Shown here piece after piece: positions 16,801-28,921 of a DNA stretch of 64,000 nt. This DNA is from Oryza sativa Japonica Group. Lineage: Eukaryota > Streptophyta > Magnoliopsida > Poales > Poaceae. How positions within the stretch are numbered: the first letter of the stretch is position 1; every line of letters begins with the position of its first letter. The notes beneath the pieces were generated by a model, which was given only the letters and a program-made list of their open reading frames with translations, did not search any database and was not told where the DNA came from. Made by a program: the position numbers and the translations under genes. The stretch is taken from assembly GCF_034140825.1 (NCBI RefSeq), contig NC_089044.1, positions 11,325,001 to 11,389,000 of the forward strand, written 5' to 3'.

Positions 16801-16983
16801 TTTTAAAGGGAAGGGAGATAGACTGTGCCTTTCTTTCATTTATTTTTTCTTTTCTGCAAGGTAGGGAGGGGGCCTTGAGAGTTCCTCTTGTGGTAGCAAG
16901 TTACTTCGCAACCTGCTCAATTTGGCCTTATAGGGTCGGGAACTAATGAATAAAAAGGGTTGGATACCGCCCAACCACCCAGC

Positions 16984-17026
16984 CCTCTACCATGTCTAGA
17001 CAAATAGAATAGTTATTTTATACAGA
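16984..17026 (+). repeat. 43-base direct repeat, copy 1 (flanks trnfM)
   Basis: Identical over 43 bases, from CCTCTACCATGTCTAGAC to TATTTTATACAGA, with the copy at 17151-17193. The two copies bracket trnfM. Confidence 0.9.
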
Positions 17027-17035
17027 CTGCTAAGT

Positions 17036-17107
17036 GCGGAGACGGGAATCGAACCCGTGACCTCAAGGTTATGAGCCTCGTGAGCTACCAAACTGCTCTA
17101 CTCCGCT
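17036..17107 (-). tRNA. trnfM-CAU: initiator tRNA-fMet (CAU)
   Basis: Minus-strand cloverleaf GCGGAGTAGAGCAGTTTGG, loop CTCATAA with CAU, T arm GGGTTCGATTCCC and 3' end CTCCGCA. The base before GCGGAG is A, where I expect C; either still leaves the 1-72 position unpaired, the mark of an initiator tRNA. It lies between two 43-base direct repeats. Confidence 0.92.
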
Positions 17108-17150
17108 CTGGAGCGCTGGAAACCGGTGGACGAAAAAGGTTGAATACAGG

Positions 17151-17193
17151 CCTCTACCATGTCTAGACAAATAGAATAGTTATTTTATACAGA
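17151..17193 (+). repeat. 43-base direct repeat, copy 2 (flanks trnfM)
   Basis: Second copy of the 43-base repeat that starts at 16984, ending just before the 3' exon of trnG-UCC. The spacing suggests that trnfM was once duplicated or moved by recombination here. Confidence 0.9.
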
Positions 17194-17197
17194 ATGG

Positions 17198-17948
17198 AGC
17201 GGGTAGCGGGAATCGAACCCGCATCGTTAGCTTGGAAGGCTAGGGGTTATAGTCGACGTTGGTTGATTATTATTAACGTCTCTAATTCAAAACCGAACAT
17301 GAAATTTTGATTTCATTCGGCTCCTTTATGGGTATTCTCACCACTTAACATCTAAGTCAGCTTTTTTGTCTGAATGGAACCAAGGCTCTCTGCTTTCTAG
17401 ATGATCCCTAAAGAGTAGGAGATAGAAATTTGCCTAAATCTATCTAATCTAATTACTTCGTTCCCTAATTTCATTTAAGAGATCCTGAGGAAAAGAATTG
17501 GGTTTCCACCGAGCTGAAACAATATGCTGATGGTTCTAGTAAACCAAAACTACCGTTTTTTAGCTATTTGGCTTCCATTTCCTTTTTTAACAAAAGAAGA
17601 TTTAGTTACGATTGGAAATAAATTTTTTTGTATCTTCATCCATAGATCCTTTACTCATATTTAAAAAATTGGAATCCTTAATCCAATGCAAAATTATGCT
17701 TCGCGACTCTGTACTCATAATCCAAATCCTATTTGTTTTTTGGATGCAATTTCAATTAGTCTTTGGGTACAAATCGCGAAAATGCATATTCTTCCTCAAT
17801 ATGCTATTGAGAGAAAAAGGAGTAAATCCTTTCTAAGAACTAAAGTTTTCATCGGAATATAAAAAACCTTAAGGACGCCTTAAGTATATCATTTCAAATT
17901 CAGTTATTAATAGAACGAATCACACTTTTACCACTAAACTATACCCGC
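17198..17948 (-). tRNA. trnG-UCC: tRNA-Gly (UCC), split by a group II intron
   Basis: The 5' exon is 17926-17948 (GCGGGTATAGTTTAGTGG to AAAA) and the 3' exon lies at about 17198-17246, with loop CTTCCAA (UCC) and ending CTACCCGCT. The acceptor strands pair. The intron is about 680 bases and contains no credible gene (the frame at 17612-17836 has no family resemblance). The exact 3' splice site is inferred from tRNA length. Confidence 0.9.
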
Positions 17949-19255
17949 TACATGTAAATTCTGATACCAACGCTACCCTTTGTCAAGGGTAGCCATTCGA
18001 GAAAGATGCTAATTCCCTCTTAGTTAATGAAACAGAGAAGGTTCCTCACAGTTAGCGGTTGGTACTTCGATCGCGGGCCTTTCCTTTACTTTCTTTTTTG
18101 TTCAGAATTGAACAAAGAATTTGGGGAAGAAAACATCTTCCCCCACTTATCATGAAATCTGGGCCATAGAGAAAGAGTGAGATGTTTTTTTTTATTTATC
18201 ATAGACACTTTCCCTATGGCTTGAGAGAAACAATAAATAACTTAAAGAAAAAGGCACATAGGAGCCGAAGGATTTACTTGATGTAAAGAAGATTCTGAAT
18301 GTCTCTGCTTAGTCGATTCTCTCCGTTTAACTTTTTCTTCTCTTCTTTTCCACTCAATTCTAGTTTATTAGATTCTTGTTTAAAAGAATCAAAGAAGATG
18401 AATAGAACTAAGAACACACAAAAAAGAACATATAGGCCCGAGACCATTACCAAAAGTTCTTCCCAATAATCATATTGGGTATCTGTTCCCTTCCTTTTCC
18501 TATTAGGATGGGGCATGTTGGATTTTCCATATCCATATACCATCGAACCTTAAGGGTTCCAGAACCCTCCTTTTTTGCTAGTTTTCGGAAACGGAAAACC
18601 CTGAACCAGGAGCAGTATAAATTCTACTGCCCGCCTTTTACAAGAAAATTGGTGATAAAACTCCACTACAGTTTGTTCAAAATGCACCAATCAGAATCCC
18701 TTGAGAATATTCAAGTACCCTATTTCTAAGATATTTCTAAGAGAAGAGGTACCTGCTGAAAATCGCTTCAACAAATCCGCTTAAGAAAAATTGCAAAGTT
18801 TTGAACTCGAAGGTTTTTCCAAGGGATGCCTGTTAAAAATTGTTTCAACCTCTCACCAAAACAGACAAGAAGTATATCACTGAAAATTAATACCCAGCCA
18901 TATGGGTATATGAAGGGCGCGAATTCGTTTATACCCCACCCAATTAGAGGAAATAAAACATAAATGGAGAAAGTTTTCATGATAAGATCAGCCAATAGAA
19001 GAAAAAAGTCCCTAATTTTTCAGACCGTTCTGAGCATGTGAAAAGTCAATAGCCTAAAGATAAAAAACCCTATACTTTGTGCAAGTGATAAGAGAGAATA
19101 TGAAAGATTTTCCTATTTTTCTTGATTTTCTTAAGATTTTTTTGAACCTGACCATGAATAGACTTATATATCTCGATATATACAGATATAATGTACATTA
19201 TGGAGTAGACCTATAATGGGAAATGAAAGTGGCTAATTTTGGAATTGAATAAGAA
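17949..19255. other. trnG-UCC to trnT-GGU spacer
   Basis: A 1.3 kb non-coding stretch at one of the grass inversion endpoints. Frames of 75-90 codons on both strands (18274-18543, 18475-18729, 18768-18995) resemble nothing I know. Repeats of TATATCTCGATATATACAG type occur near 19167. Confidence 0.6.
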
Positions 19256-19327
19256 GCCCTTTTAACTCAGTGGTAGAGTAATGCCATGGTAAGGCATAAG
19301 TCATCGGTTCAAATCCGATAAAGGGCT
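19256..19327 (+). tRNA. trnT-GGU: tRNA-Thr (GGU)
   Basis: A 72-base cloverleaf: GCCCTTTTAACTCAGTGG, stem-loop GCCATGGTAAGGC with anticodon GGU, T arm CGGTTCAAATCCG, closing AAGGGCT. A degenerate second copy follows directly. Confidence 0.95.
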
Positions 19328-19399
19328 TTTTTTACTTAGTGGTAGAGTAATGCCGCGGTAAGACGTGAGTCAGTGGTTCAAATCCGATACAGTACTTTT
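19328..19399 (+). pseudogene. degenerate tandem copy of trnT-GGU
   Basis: The sequence right after trnT repeats it with about 15 changes. The D arm TTAGTGGTAGAGTAATGCC, the GGT anticodon and the T arm TGGTTCAAATCCGATA remain, but the acceptor ends (TTTTTAC and CAGTACT) no longer pair well. It is a tandem duplicate decaying into a pseudogene. Confidence 0.8.
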
Positions 19400-19828
19400 C
19401 TACTAAATTCATTCACTTTCTTTCTTTTTGAAAATTTCTCTTTTTTTATTGAATTTGATAACTTAGTGCGAGATGCATGCATTTTTAGTTTAAACACTAA
19501 GCGAAGCAGGGGGGTGTAAATTCCAAAAAAGAAATTGGACTCTTTTTCCTATTAGATCAATCAAATCACTACCCGTACTGAACTAATATAGAATCCCTTT
19601 TATTAATCTATTCTTATTCCATATCCTTTATAAACGAATTTCCCTAAAAAGTAGGGGATGATCCGTGAATTAACCTAACCATCAACTAAAAAAAATCCTA
19701 CAAAAGCATAATGGAAAAGTAGGAAGGACTCCTTGCTTTGGATCTAGTTATACTCTTCGAGTATATTGACAATTCCAAAAAACTGCTCATACTATCATTA
19801 TAGTATAATGAGGAGCGGTTGTATACCG
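19400..19828. other. trnT to trnE spacer
   Basis: About 430 AT-rich bases. A short inverted motif TCATTATAGTATAATGA at 19795-19811 is the only structure seen. No gene. Confidence 0.6.
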
Positions 19829-19862
19829 CCCTATCGTCTAGTGATGCCCCTATCGTCTAGTG
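19829..19862 (+). repeat. partial tandem duplication of the trnE 5' end
   Basis: CCCTATCGTCTAGTG occurs at 19829-19843 and again at 19848-19862, where it is the real 5' end of trnE. Only the acceptor and D-arm start were copied. Confidence 0.85.
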
Positions 19863-19918
19863 GTTCAGGACATCTCTCTTTCAAGGAGGCAGCGGGGATT
19901 CGACTTCCCCTGGGGGTA
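19846..19918 (+). tRNA. trnE-UUC: tRNA-Glu (UUC)
   Basis: Starts GCCCCTATCGTCTAGTGG, loop CTTTCAA with UUC, ends CTGGGGGTA. In plastids it serves translation and also supplies glutamyl-tRNA for the first step of tetrapyrrole synthesis. Confidence 0.95.
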
Positions 19919-19979
19919 GGGAGTATTATGAAAGGAGGTTAATCATAGATTATCAAAAACCCTAGAATAAATTCTTCCT

Positions 19980-20063
19980 GGGTCGATGCCCGAGCGGTTA
20001 ATGGGGACGGACTGTAAATTCGTTGACAATATGTCTACGCTGGTTCAAATCCAGCTCGGCCCA
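19980..20063 (+). tRNA. trnY-GUA: tRNA-Tyr (GUA)
   Basis: An 84-base class II tRNA: GGGTCGATGCCCGAGCGG, loop CTGTAAA with GUA, long variable arm, T arm TGGTTCAAATCCA, end GGCCCA. It is in the trnE-trnY-trnD cluster, same strand. Confidence 0.95.
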
Positions 20064-20426
20064 AAAATCTAGGGCTTCGTGAATATGAGTTAAATCCATT
20101 TTTTTTCTTCCATAAAAAAGAATATTTGATCCATAGAAATAAAAGAAATAAAGGATAAAAAGAAAAGGGGAAATATCTTTCTAATCTATATCTCTTTCAT
20201 TCCTCTCTTACAAACAAAAGACCTTTTCTTATTGGTTATTGAAAGGTGGATTATTATCTATTTTTAGCGATAATAAATCGCGACATACTAGTTATGTCAT
20301 TCTCACTATACCCCCATACGATACGGGGGTATGTAGTATATGATTCGTCTATTTCTTAGAGTAGGACAGGCGAATATTCTTATTCTTATGGTTCCATTTA
20401 AGAATAAGTATGCCATACGCCCCGCG
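20064..20426. other. trnY to trnD spacer
   Basis: A 363-base spacer. ATACCCCC (20308-20315) and GGGGGTAT (20325-20332) can form a hairpin with a nine-base loop. No gene. Confidence 0.6.
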
Positions 20427-20500
20427 GGGATTGTAGTTCAATTGGTCAGAGCACCGCCCTGTCAAGGCGGAAGCTGCGGGTTCGAGCCCCGTCAGTCCCG
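20427..20500 (+). tRNA. trnD-GUC: tRNA-Asp (GUC)
   Basis: GGGATTGTAGTTCAATTGG, loop CTGTCAA with GUC, T arm GGGTTCGAGCCCC, end AGTCCCG. The cloverleaf is complete at 74 bases. Confidence 0.95.
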
Positions 20501-20985
<485 letters not shown>

Positions 20986-21076
20986 TTGGAAGTTCAATTA
21001 ATCATTGAAGAAATGAAAAAGGGATTAAATAAAATAAAAATCCAAGTCTTAAATGAAAGGATCCGGTTGGAATCAT

Positions 21077-21122
21077 AAAGTGTGGTAGAAAAAACTACAT
21101 ATAGTTTTTTCTACCACACTTT
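21077..21122. terminator. perfect 20-bp stem-loop after psbM
   Basis: AAAGTGTGGTAGAAAAAACT (21077-21096) is exactly complementary to 21103-21122, with loop ACATAT. It lies 92 bases past the psbM stop and probably protects the psbM message 3' end. Confidence 0.8.
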
Positions 21123-21543
21123 AGAGTCTTTCTATTATATTATCTTGAATCTACATAGAATAGATTACTAGATTGAAATAGTAGTCTAATTCAATTTCTT
21201 TTTTCACTGCATCCACTTAATTTCAATCAAGTCAAAATGAAAAAATCCATGGAGGGAGAGAAAAATAATATGAGAATAGACTATAGTAAAAGAAAAAAAG
21301 TAAAAGGAAAAAACCAGCGAATCTTTCATGCTTAAACATGTCGCGAAATGTTTCAAAAGAGCATAAAATTTATTTTAAGAACTAAGAATAAGAAAAGAAT
21401 ATAAAACAAATGGAAAATGTGCGATATGTTGGGAATAGCTCCGCGGAAGAAAATCTAAAGTTCTTATGTATAGAACTTTTTTAACCATGGGTCGCTTCTA
21501 GTAGCGATTATGAATTGCTCTCACCGCTCTTTCTATTTCTATT

Positions 21544-21599
21544 TTCTATTCTTTCTATTTCTATTCTACTATATAGAAATAGAAATAGAAAGAATAGAA
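21544..21599. repeat. pyrimidine/purine inverted repeat, 22-bp stem
   Basis: The 22 bases at 21544-21565, made of TTCTAT-type units, are exactly complementary to 21578-21599, with a 12-base loop. Both arms are low-complexity (CTATTT and AAATAG units), so the structure may have arisen by slippage or by inversion of one arm. Confidence 0.75.
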
Positions 21600-21751
21600 A
21601 GACTCTTTCTTACAAGAGTTTCTTACAGGAGTGAAACAAAATTAAAGAAAGAGAGAAAGAATAAAGTTCGGCAAAATGATTAATGCAAAACGGTCAATTA
21701 AAGAAAAGAGTTGATACAACAATTCGACTACTCAATCAATTAGTAGTATCC

Positions 21752-22254
<503 letters not shown>

Positions 22255-22325
22255 AGGCGGCACCCAGATTTGAACTGGGGATAAAGGATTTGCAGTCCCC
22301 TGCCTTACCGCTTGGCCATGCCGCC
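22255..22325 (-). tRNA. trnC-GCA: tRNA-Cys (GCA)
   Basis: Minus-strand GGCGGCATGGCCAAGCGG, loop CTGCAAA with GCA, T arm CAGTTCAAATCTG, end TGCCGCCT. The cloverleaf is complete. Confidence 0.95.
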
Positions 22326-23408
22326 AAAAAATACGATCTAAAATCGAGAAAAGAGCAAGTATTCATCCACGTTTCTTACTAAAACTAACTTTCTTTTATC
22401 TTAAATCTAATTCTACTTACTTTTTTCCAATCTTTTTCAAAAAATCTATTCATGCTTTTTTTGGATCCAGTTTCGATTATTCTCCTCAAAGGATTCTATC
22501 TTAAAACACACATTGCTAACACTAGAAAACTTCCCTTTTCTTTCTATTGAAATGAAAAAGGAGAAAAGTGGATTTCTAGTCACAAGCTACAAAATTAAGA
22601 ACAAATTGGAACCATTAACTAGAATTCTCTTTTTATTTTGAATTTCGGTATTCTCTCCCGCCTGCCATTTAATGTCATAATAAAAGACAATGGATTTATG
22701 CCTAATCCGTATATAGGTAAACTCCAGGTCCGAACAGCATTATTATCTATGGATCCCCCTTATGTACATATCTCTGTGGAGAATCGTTCTTTAATTTTTC
22801 ATTGCATTAAATATCTTGAATAAAAAAAAGAAAATTGACTTTGCTATGTGGAGGTCCAGAACTAGATTGGCATGTACTTAAAAAAGTACTTACTTTATTT
22901 TAGGATTCTACAACGAAATCTTATATCTTATATTTTATAGAAATTCTACTACTACGAAACAAAAAAGAACCTTCAAATTCTTTTTTGAAATTAAACTAAG
23001 CGTGCTATTCTCAATCGAACTAAAGTCAAACTTTCTAGTGCTTATAAATTATTATATTTTGGTTTTATCCCATTCATAGAAAGGAGAAAAAATGAGAAAT
23101 CTTTGCCGTCCAATCTAAGAATATCATAAACTGTAAGTGGCAGAATTTTTTTCGAGGTTCTAGGAATGTTTTATCACTTCATTTTCATTCCATTTGGACC
23201 CCTGGGAAATTCGAACTTTCGTTGAAATTGTCTCTATTCATATGTATGAAATACATATATGAAATACGTATGTGGAGTTCCCGAGAATTTCATGTGATTT
23301 AGTAAACAGAATATAGATTCCATAATTGCTAGATCGATCTGTAGGGATTGATGAAGAGTGAGCTGATAATGGAATTTTTCTTCGATAAACAGGAAACTTA
23401 AGATTAAG
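22326..23408. other. trnC-rpoB spacer
   Basis: About 1.08 kb upstream of the rpoB operon, where the promoter for the nuclear-encoded polymerase should lie. AT-rich motifs of the expected YRTA kind are too common here to choose one. ATGAAATACATATATGAAAT near 23246 is a short repeat. No gene seen. Confidence 0.6.
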
Positions 23409-26400
23409 ATGCTCCGGAATGGAAATGAGGGAATGTCCACAATACCCGGATTTAGTCAGATCCAATTCGAGGGATTTTGTAGGTTCATTAATCAAGGCTT
23501 GGCAGAAGAACTTGAGAAGTTTCCAACAATTAAAGATCCAGATCACGAAATTTCATTTCAATTATTTGCGAAAGGATATCAATTGCTAGAACCTTCGATA
23601 AAAGAAAGGGATGCTGTGTATGAATCACTCACCTATTCTTCCGAATTATACGTATCCGCGCGATTAATTTTTGGTTTCGATGTGCAAAAGCAAACCATTT
23701 CTATTGGAAACATTCCTATAATGAATTCCTTAGGAACCTTTATAATAAATGGAATATACCGAATTGTGATCAATCAAATATTGCTAAGTCCTGGTATTTA
23801 CTACCGCTCGGAATTAGACCATAAAGGAATTTCTATCTACACCGGGACTATAATATCAGATTGGGGAGGAAGATCGGAATTAGCAATTGATAAAAAAGAA
23901 AGGATATGGGCTCGCGTGAGTAGAAAACAAAAGATATCTATTCTAGTTCTATCATCAGCTATGGGTTCAAATCTAAAAGAAATTCTAGATAATGTTTCCT
24001 ACCCTGAAATTTTCTTGTCTTTCCCTAATGCTAAGGAGAAGAAGAGGATTGAGTCAAAAGAAAAAGCTATTTTGGAGTTTTATCAACAATTTGCTTGTGT
24101 AGGTGGGGACCTGGTATTTTCGGAATCCTTATGTGAGGAATTACAAAAGAAATTTTTTCAACAAAAATGTGAATTAGGAAGGATTGGTCGACGAAATATG
24201 AATCGAAGACTGAATCTTGATATACCTCAGAACAGCACCTTCTTGTTACCGCGAGATGTATTGGCCGCTACGGATCATTTGATTGGAATGAAATTTGAAA
24301 CGGGTATACTTGACGATGACGATATGAATCACTTGAAAAATAAACGTATTCGTTCGGTTGCGGATCTGTTACAAGATCAATTCGGACTGGCTCTTGGTCG
24401 TTTACAACATGCGGTTCAAAAAACTATCCGTAGAGTATTCATACGTCAATCAAAACCGACTCCACAAACTTTGGTAACTCCAACTTCAACCTCGATTTTA
24501 TTAATAACTACTTACGAGACCTTCTTTGGTACATATCCCTTATCTCAAGTTTTTGATCAAACCAATCCATTGACACAAACGGTTCATGGGCGAAAAGTGA
24601 GTTGTTTGGGTCCTGGAGGATTGACGGGGAGAACTGCAAGTTTTCGGAGCCGAGATATCCATCCGAGTCACTATGGGCGTATTTGTCCAATTGACACGTC
24701 CGAAGGAATCAACGTTGGACTTACTGGATCTTTAGCTATTCATGCGAGAATTGATCATTGGTGGGGATCCGTAGAGAGTCCTTTTTATGAAATATCTGAG
24801 AAAGCAAAGAAAAAAAAAGAGAGACAGGTGGTTTATTTATCACCAAATAGAGATGAGTATTATATGATAGCAGCAGGAAATTCTTTGTCCTTGAATCGGG
24901 GTATTCAGGAAGAACAGGTTGTTCCAGCTAGATACCGTCAAGAATTCCTGACTATTGCATGGGAACAGATTCATGTTAGAAGTATTTTTCCTTTCCAATA
25001 TTTTTCTATTGGGGGTTCTCTCATTCCTTTTATTGAGCATAATGATGCGAATCGAGCTTTAATGAGTTCTAATATGCAGCGCCAAGCAGTTCCGCTTTCT
25101 CGGTCCGAGAAGTGCATTGTTGGAACTGGATTGGAACGCCAAACAGCTCTAGATTCGAGGGTTTCTGTTATAGCCGAACGCGAGGGAAAGATCATTTCTA
25201 CTAATAGTCACAAGATCCTTTTATCAAGTAGTGGGAAGACTATAAGTATTCCTTTAGTTACCCATCGGCGCTCTAACAAAAATACTTGTATGCACCAAAA
25301 ACCTCGGGTTCCGCGGGGTAAATCCATTAAAAAAGGACAAATTTTAGCGGAGGGGGCTGCTACGGTTGGTGGGGAACTTGCTTTAGGAAAAAACGTATTA
25401 GTAGCTTATATGCCATGGGAAGGTTACAATTTTGAAGACGCAGTATTAATTAGCGAACGTTTGGTATATGAGGATATTTATACTTCTTTTCACATCCGAA
25501 AATATGAAATTCAGACGGATACAACAAGCCAAGGCTCCGCTGAAAAAATCACTAAAGAAATACCACATCTAGAAGAACATTTACTCCGCAATTTGGACAG
25601 AAATGGAGTTGTGAAGTTGGGGTCCTGGGTAGAAACAGGCGATATTTTAGTAGGTAAATTAACGCCTCAGATAGCGAGCGAATCGTCCTATATCGCGGAA
25701 GCTGGATTATTACGGGCCATATTTGGTCTTGAGGTATCCACTTCAAAAGAAACTTCTCTCAAACTACCGATAGGTGGAAGAGGACGCGTTATCGATGTGA
25801 AATGGATCCAGAGGGATCCCCTCGACATAATGGTTCGTGTATATATTTTACAAAAACGCGAAATCAAAGTTGGGGATAAAGTAGCCGGAAGACACGGGAA
25901 TAAGGGGATCATTTCCAAAATTTTGCCTAGGCAAGATATGCCCTATTTGCAAGATGGAACGCCTGTTGATATGGTTTTCAATCCCTTAGGAGTACCCTCC
26001 CGAATGAATGTGGGACAAATATTTGAAAGCTCGCTCGGATTAGCAGGGGATCTGCTAAAGAAACATTATAGAATAGCACCCTTTGATGAGAGATATGAGC
26101 AAGAGGCTTCAAGAAAACTTGTGTTTTCAGAATTATATGAAGCCAGTAAACAAACAAAAAATCCGTGGGTATTTGAACCCGAGTACCCGGGAAAAAGCAG
26201 AATATTTGATGGAAGAACAGGAGACCCCTTCGAACAGCCTGTTCTAATAGGGAAGTCCTATATCTTAAAATTAATTCATCAAGTTGATGAGAAAATCCAC
26301 GGACGCTCTACTGGGCCCTATTCACTTGTTACACAACAACCCGTTAGAGGAAGAGCCAAGCAAGGGGGACAACGAATAGGAGAAATGGAAGTTTGGGCTT

Positions 26401-26636
26401 TAGAAGGATTTGGTGTTGCTCATATTTTACAAGAGATACTTACTTATAAATCTGATCATCTTATAGCTCGCCAAGAAATACTTAACGCTACGATCTGGGG
26501 AAAACGAGTACCTAATCACGAGGATCCTCCAGAATCTTTTCGAGTGCTTGTTCGAGAACTACGATCTTTGGCTCTAGAACTGAACCATTTCCTTGTATCT
26601 CAGAAGAACTTCCAGGTTAATAGGGAAGAAGTTTGA
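23409..26636 (+). CDS. rpoB: plastid RNA polymerase beta subunit
   Basis: RpoB forms part of the catalytic cleft of the bacterial-type plastid RNA polymerase (PEP). The frame is open for 1,075 codons, the grass length, starting [20 protein letters not shown]. Conserved regions are all visible: [20 protein letters not shown] (about residue 400), [48 protein letters not shown], and [20 protein letters not shown]. No stop or frame break occurs. It leads the rpoB-rpoC1-rpoC2 operon, and rpoC1 starts 37 bases after its stop. Confidence 0.97.
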
Positions 26637-26673
26637 TCGGAATAAATATAAATTCTTTTCTTATTTCTATTTT

Positions 26674-28722
26674 ATGATTGACCAATATAAACATCAACAA
26701 CTTCAAATTGGACTCGTTTCCCCTCAACAAATAAAGGCTTGGGCTAACAAAACACTACCTAATGGGGAAGTCGTTGGCGAAGTCACAAGGCCCTCCACTT
26801 TTCATTATAAAACCGATAAACCAGAAAAAGATGGATTGTTTTGCGAAAGAATCTTTGGACCCATAAAAAGCAGAATTTGTGCTTGTGGAAATTCTCGAGC
26901 GAGCGGAGCTGAAAACGAAGACGAAAGATTTTGCCAAAAATGCGGAGTAGAATTTGTTGATTCTCGGATACGAAGATATCAAATGGGATACATCAAACTC
27001 GCATGTCCCGTGACTCATGTGTGGTATTTAAAAGGTCTTCCTAGTTATATCGCGAATCTTTTAGATAAACCCCTTAAGAAATTGGAGGGCCTAGTATATG
27101 GCGATTTCTCTTTTGCTAGGCCCAGTGCTAAAAAACCAACTTTCTTACGATTACGAGGTTTATTCGAGGATGAAATTTCATCCTGTAACCATAGCATTTC
27201 CCCCTTTTTTTCTACCCCAGGCTTTACAACATTTCGAAATCGGGAAATTGCGACAGGAGCAGGTGCTATTAGAGAACAATTAGCAGATTTGGATTTGCGA
27301 ATTATTTTAGAGAATTCCTCGGTCGAATGGAAGGAATTAGAAGACGAGGGGTATAGTGGAGATGAATGGGAAGATAGAAAAAGACGAATAAGAAAAGTTT
27401 TTTTGATTAGACGCATGCAATTGGCGAAACATTTTATTCAAACAAATGTAGAACCAGAATGGATGGTTTTGTGCTTATTACCAGTTCTTCCTCCCGAATT
27501 AAGACCCATTGTTTATAGGTCTGGGGATAAAGTAGTGACTTCGGATATTAATGAACTTTATAAGAGAGTTATCCGTCGGAACAACAATCTTGCCTATCTA
27601 TTAAAAAGAAGTGAATTAGCGCCAGCAGATTTAGTAATGTGCCAGGAAAAATTGGTACAAGAAGCCGTGGATACACTTCTTGATAGTGGGTCCCGCGGGC
27701 AACCAACGAGGGATGGTCACAATAAAGTATACAAATCACTTTCAGATGTAATTGAAGGTAAAGAGGGGAGGTTTCGCGAAACTCTGCTTGGGAAACGGGT
27801 CGATTACTCGGGGCGTTCTGTCATTGTTGTGGGTCCTTCACTTTCATTACATCAATGTGGGTTACCTCTAGAGATAGCAATAAAGCTTTTTCAGCTATTT
27901 GTAATTCGCGATTTAATCACGAAACGTGCTACTTCTAATGTTAGGATTGCTAAAAGGAAAATTTGGGAAAAGGAACCCATTGTATGGGAAATACTTCAAG
28001 AAGTTATGAGGGGACATCCTGTACTGTTGAATAGAGCACCTACCCTGCATAGATTAGGCATACAGGCTTTCCAACCCACTTTAGTAGAGGGGCGTACTAT
28101 TTGTTTACACCCATTAGTGTGTAAAGGTTTCAATGCAGACTTTGATGGGGATCAAATGGCTGTTCATCTACCTTTATCCTTGGAAGCTCAGGCGGAAGCT
28201 CGTTTACTTATGTTTTCTCATATGAATCTCCTATCTCCCGCTATTGGGGATCCTATTTGCGTACCAACCCAAGACATGCTTATCGGACTTTATGTATTAA
28301 CGATTGGAAACCGTCGAGGTATTTGTGCAAATAGATATAATAGTTGCGGAAACTATCCAAACCAAAAAGTAAATTACAATAATAATAATCCTAAGTATAC
28401 GAAAGATAAAGAATCTCTTTTTTCTAGTTCCTATGATGCACTGGGAGCTTATAGACAGAAACAAATCTGTTTAGACAGTCCCTTGTGGCTCCGATGGAAA
28501 CTAGATCAACGCGTCATTGGGTTAAGAGAAGTTCCGATTGAAGTTCAATATGAATCTTTGGGGACTTATCGTGAGATTTATGCCCACTATCTAGTAGTGG
28601 GAAATAGAAAAAAGGAAATCCGTTCTATATACATTCGCACCACTCTTGGTCATATTTCTTTTTATAGAGAAATAGAGGAAGCCATACAAGGATTTAGTCA
28701 GGCCTATTCATACACTATCTAA
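26674..28722 (+). CDS. rpoC1: plastid RNA polymerase beta' subunit
   Basis: RpoC1 carries the catalytic magnesium site. From [20 protein letters not shown] it has 682 residues. The zinc-binding cysteines (CACGN and CQKCG, near residues 70-90), the [14 protein letters not shown] switch region and the catalytic [12 protein letters not shown] motif are all intact. There is no intron; its loss is characteristic of grasses, whereas most angiosperms have one. The ORF reaches back into rpoB, but the start at 26674 fits the family. Confidence 0.97.
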   Translation: MIDQYKHQQLQIGLVSPQQIKAWANKTLPNGEVVGEVTRPSTFHYKTDKPEKDGLFCERIFGPIKSRICACGNSRASGAENEDERFCQKCGVEFVDSRIRRYQMGYIKLACPVTHVWYLKGLPSYIANLLDKPLKKLEGLVYGDFSFARPSAKKPTFLRLRGLFEDEISSCNHSISPFFSTPGFTTFRNREIATGAGAIREQLADLDLRIILENSSVEWKELEDEGYSGDEWEDRKRRIRKVFLIRRMQLAKHFIQTNVEPEWMVLCLLPVLPPELRPIVYRSGDKVVTSDINELYKRVIRRNNNLAYLLKRSELAPADLVMCQEKLVQEAVDTLLDSGSRGQPTRDGHNKVYKSLSDVIEGKEGRFRETLLGKRVDYSGRSVIVVGPSLSLHQCGLPLEIAIKLFQLFVIRDLITKRATSNVRIAKRKIWEKEPIVWEILQEVMRGHPVLLNRAPTLHRLGIQAFQPTLVEGRTICLHPLVCKGFNADFDGDQMAVHLPLSLEAQAEARLLMFSHMNLLSPAIGDPICVPTQDMLIGLYVLTIGNRRGICANRYNSCGNYPNQKVNYNNNNPKYTKDKESLFSSSYDALGAYRQKQICLDSPLWLRWKLDQRVIGLREVPIEVQYESLGTYREIYAHYLVVGNRKKEIRSIYIRTTLGHISFYREIEEAIQGFSQAYSYTI

Positions 28723-28743
28723 ACAAGGAAGTTAGATTCGGGG

Positions 28744-28763
28744 ATGCCCCTTTCGAGGGGCAT
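28744..28763. other. UUCG-loop hairpin in the rpoC1-rpoC2 spacer
   Basis: ATGCCCCT (28744-28751) pairs with AGGGGCAT (28756-28763) around a TTCG loop, a very stable tetraloop type. It lies 21 bases after rpoC1 and may mark an RNA processing or stability point within the operon. Confidence 0.6.
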
Positions 28764-28921
28764 TCCGATTTCGCTAGTATCATCATTTTTGCCGCACGAA
28801 TCCAGATTGAGATTGAGGAAAGGAAGTTAACTAAGTTTTCGAATCACTGACTCAGGCCCATTGTCGAATCCTACTCAGCAATTGTCGAATTATACTCAGC
28901 CGAAAAAGGGGGTACTTATTT

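Larger units (their letters stand above)
20986..21751. other. psbM-petN spacer
   Basis: A 766-base spacer between converging genes. It contains two strong inverted repeats, described separately, and no coding signal. Confidence 0.7.

Noticed and set aside
17612-17836. Maturase-like gene in the trnG-UCC intron
   Set aside because: The 74-codon frame shows no maturase or reverse-transcriptase motif; only the trnK intron carries a maturase.
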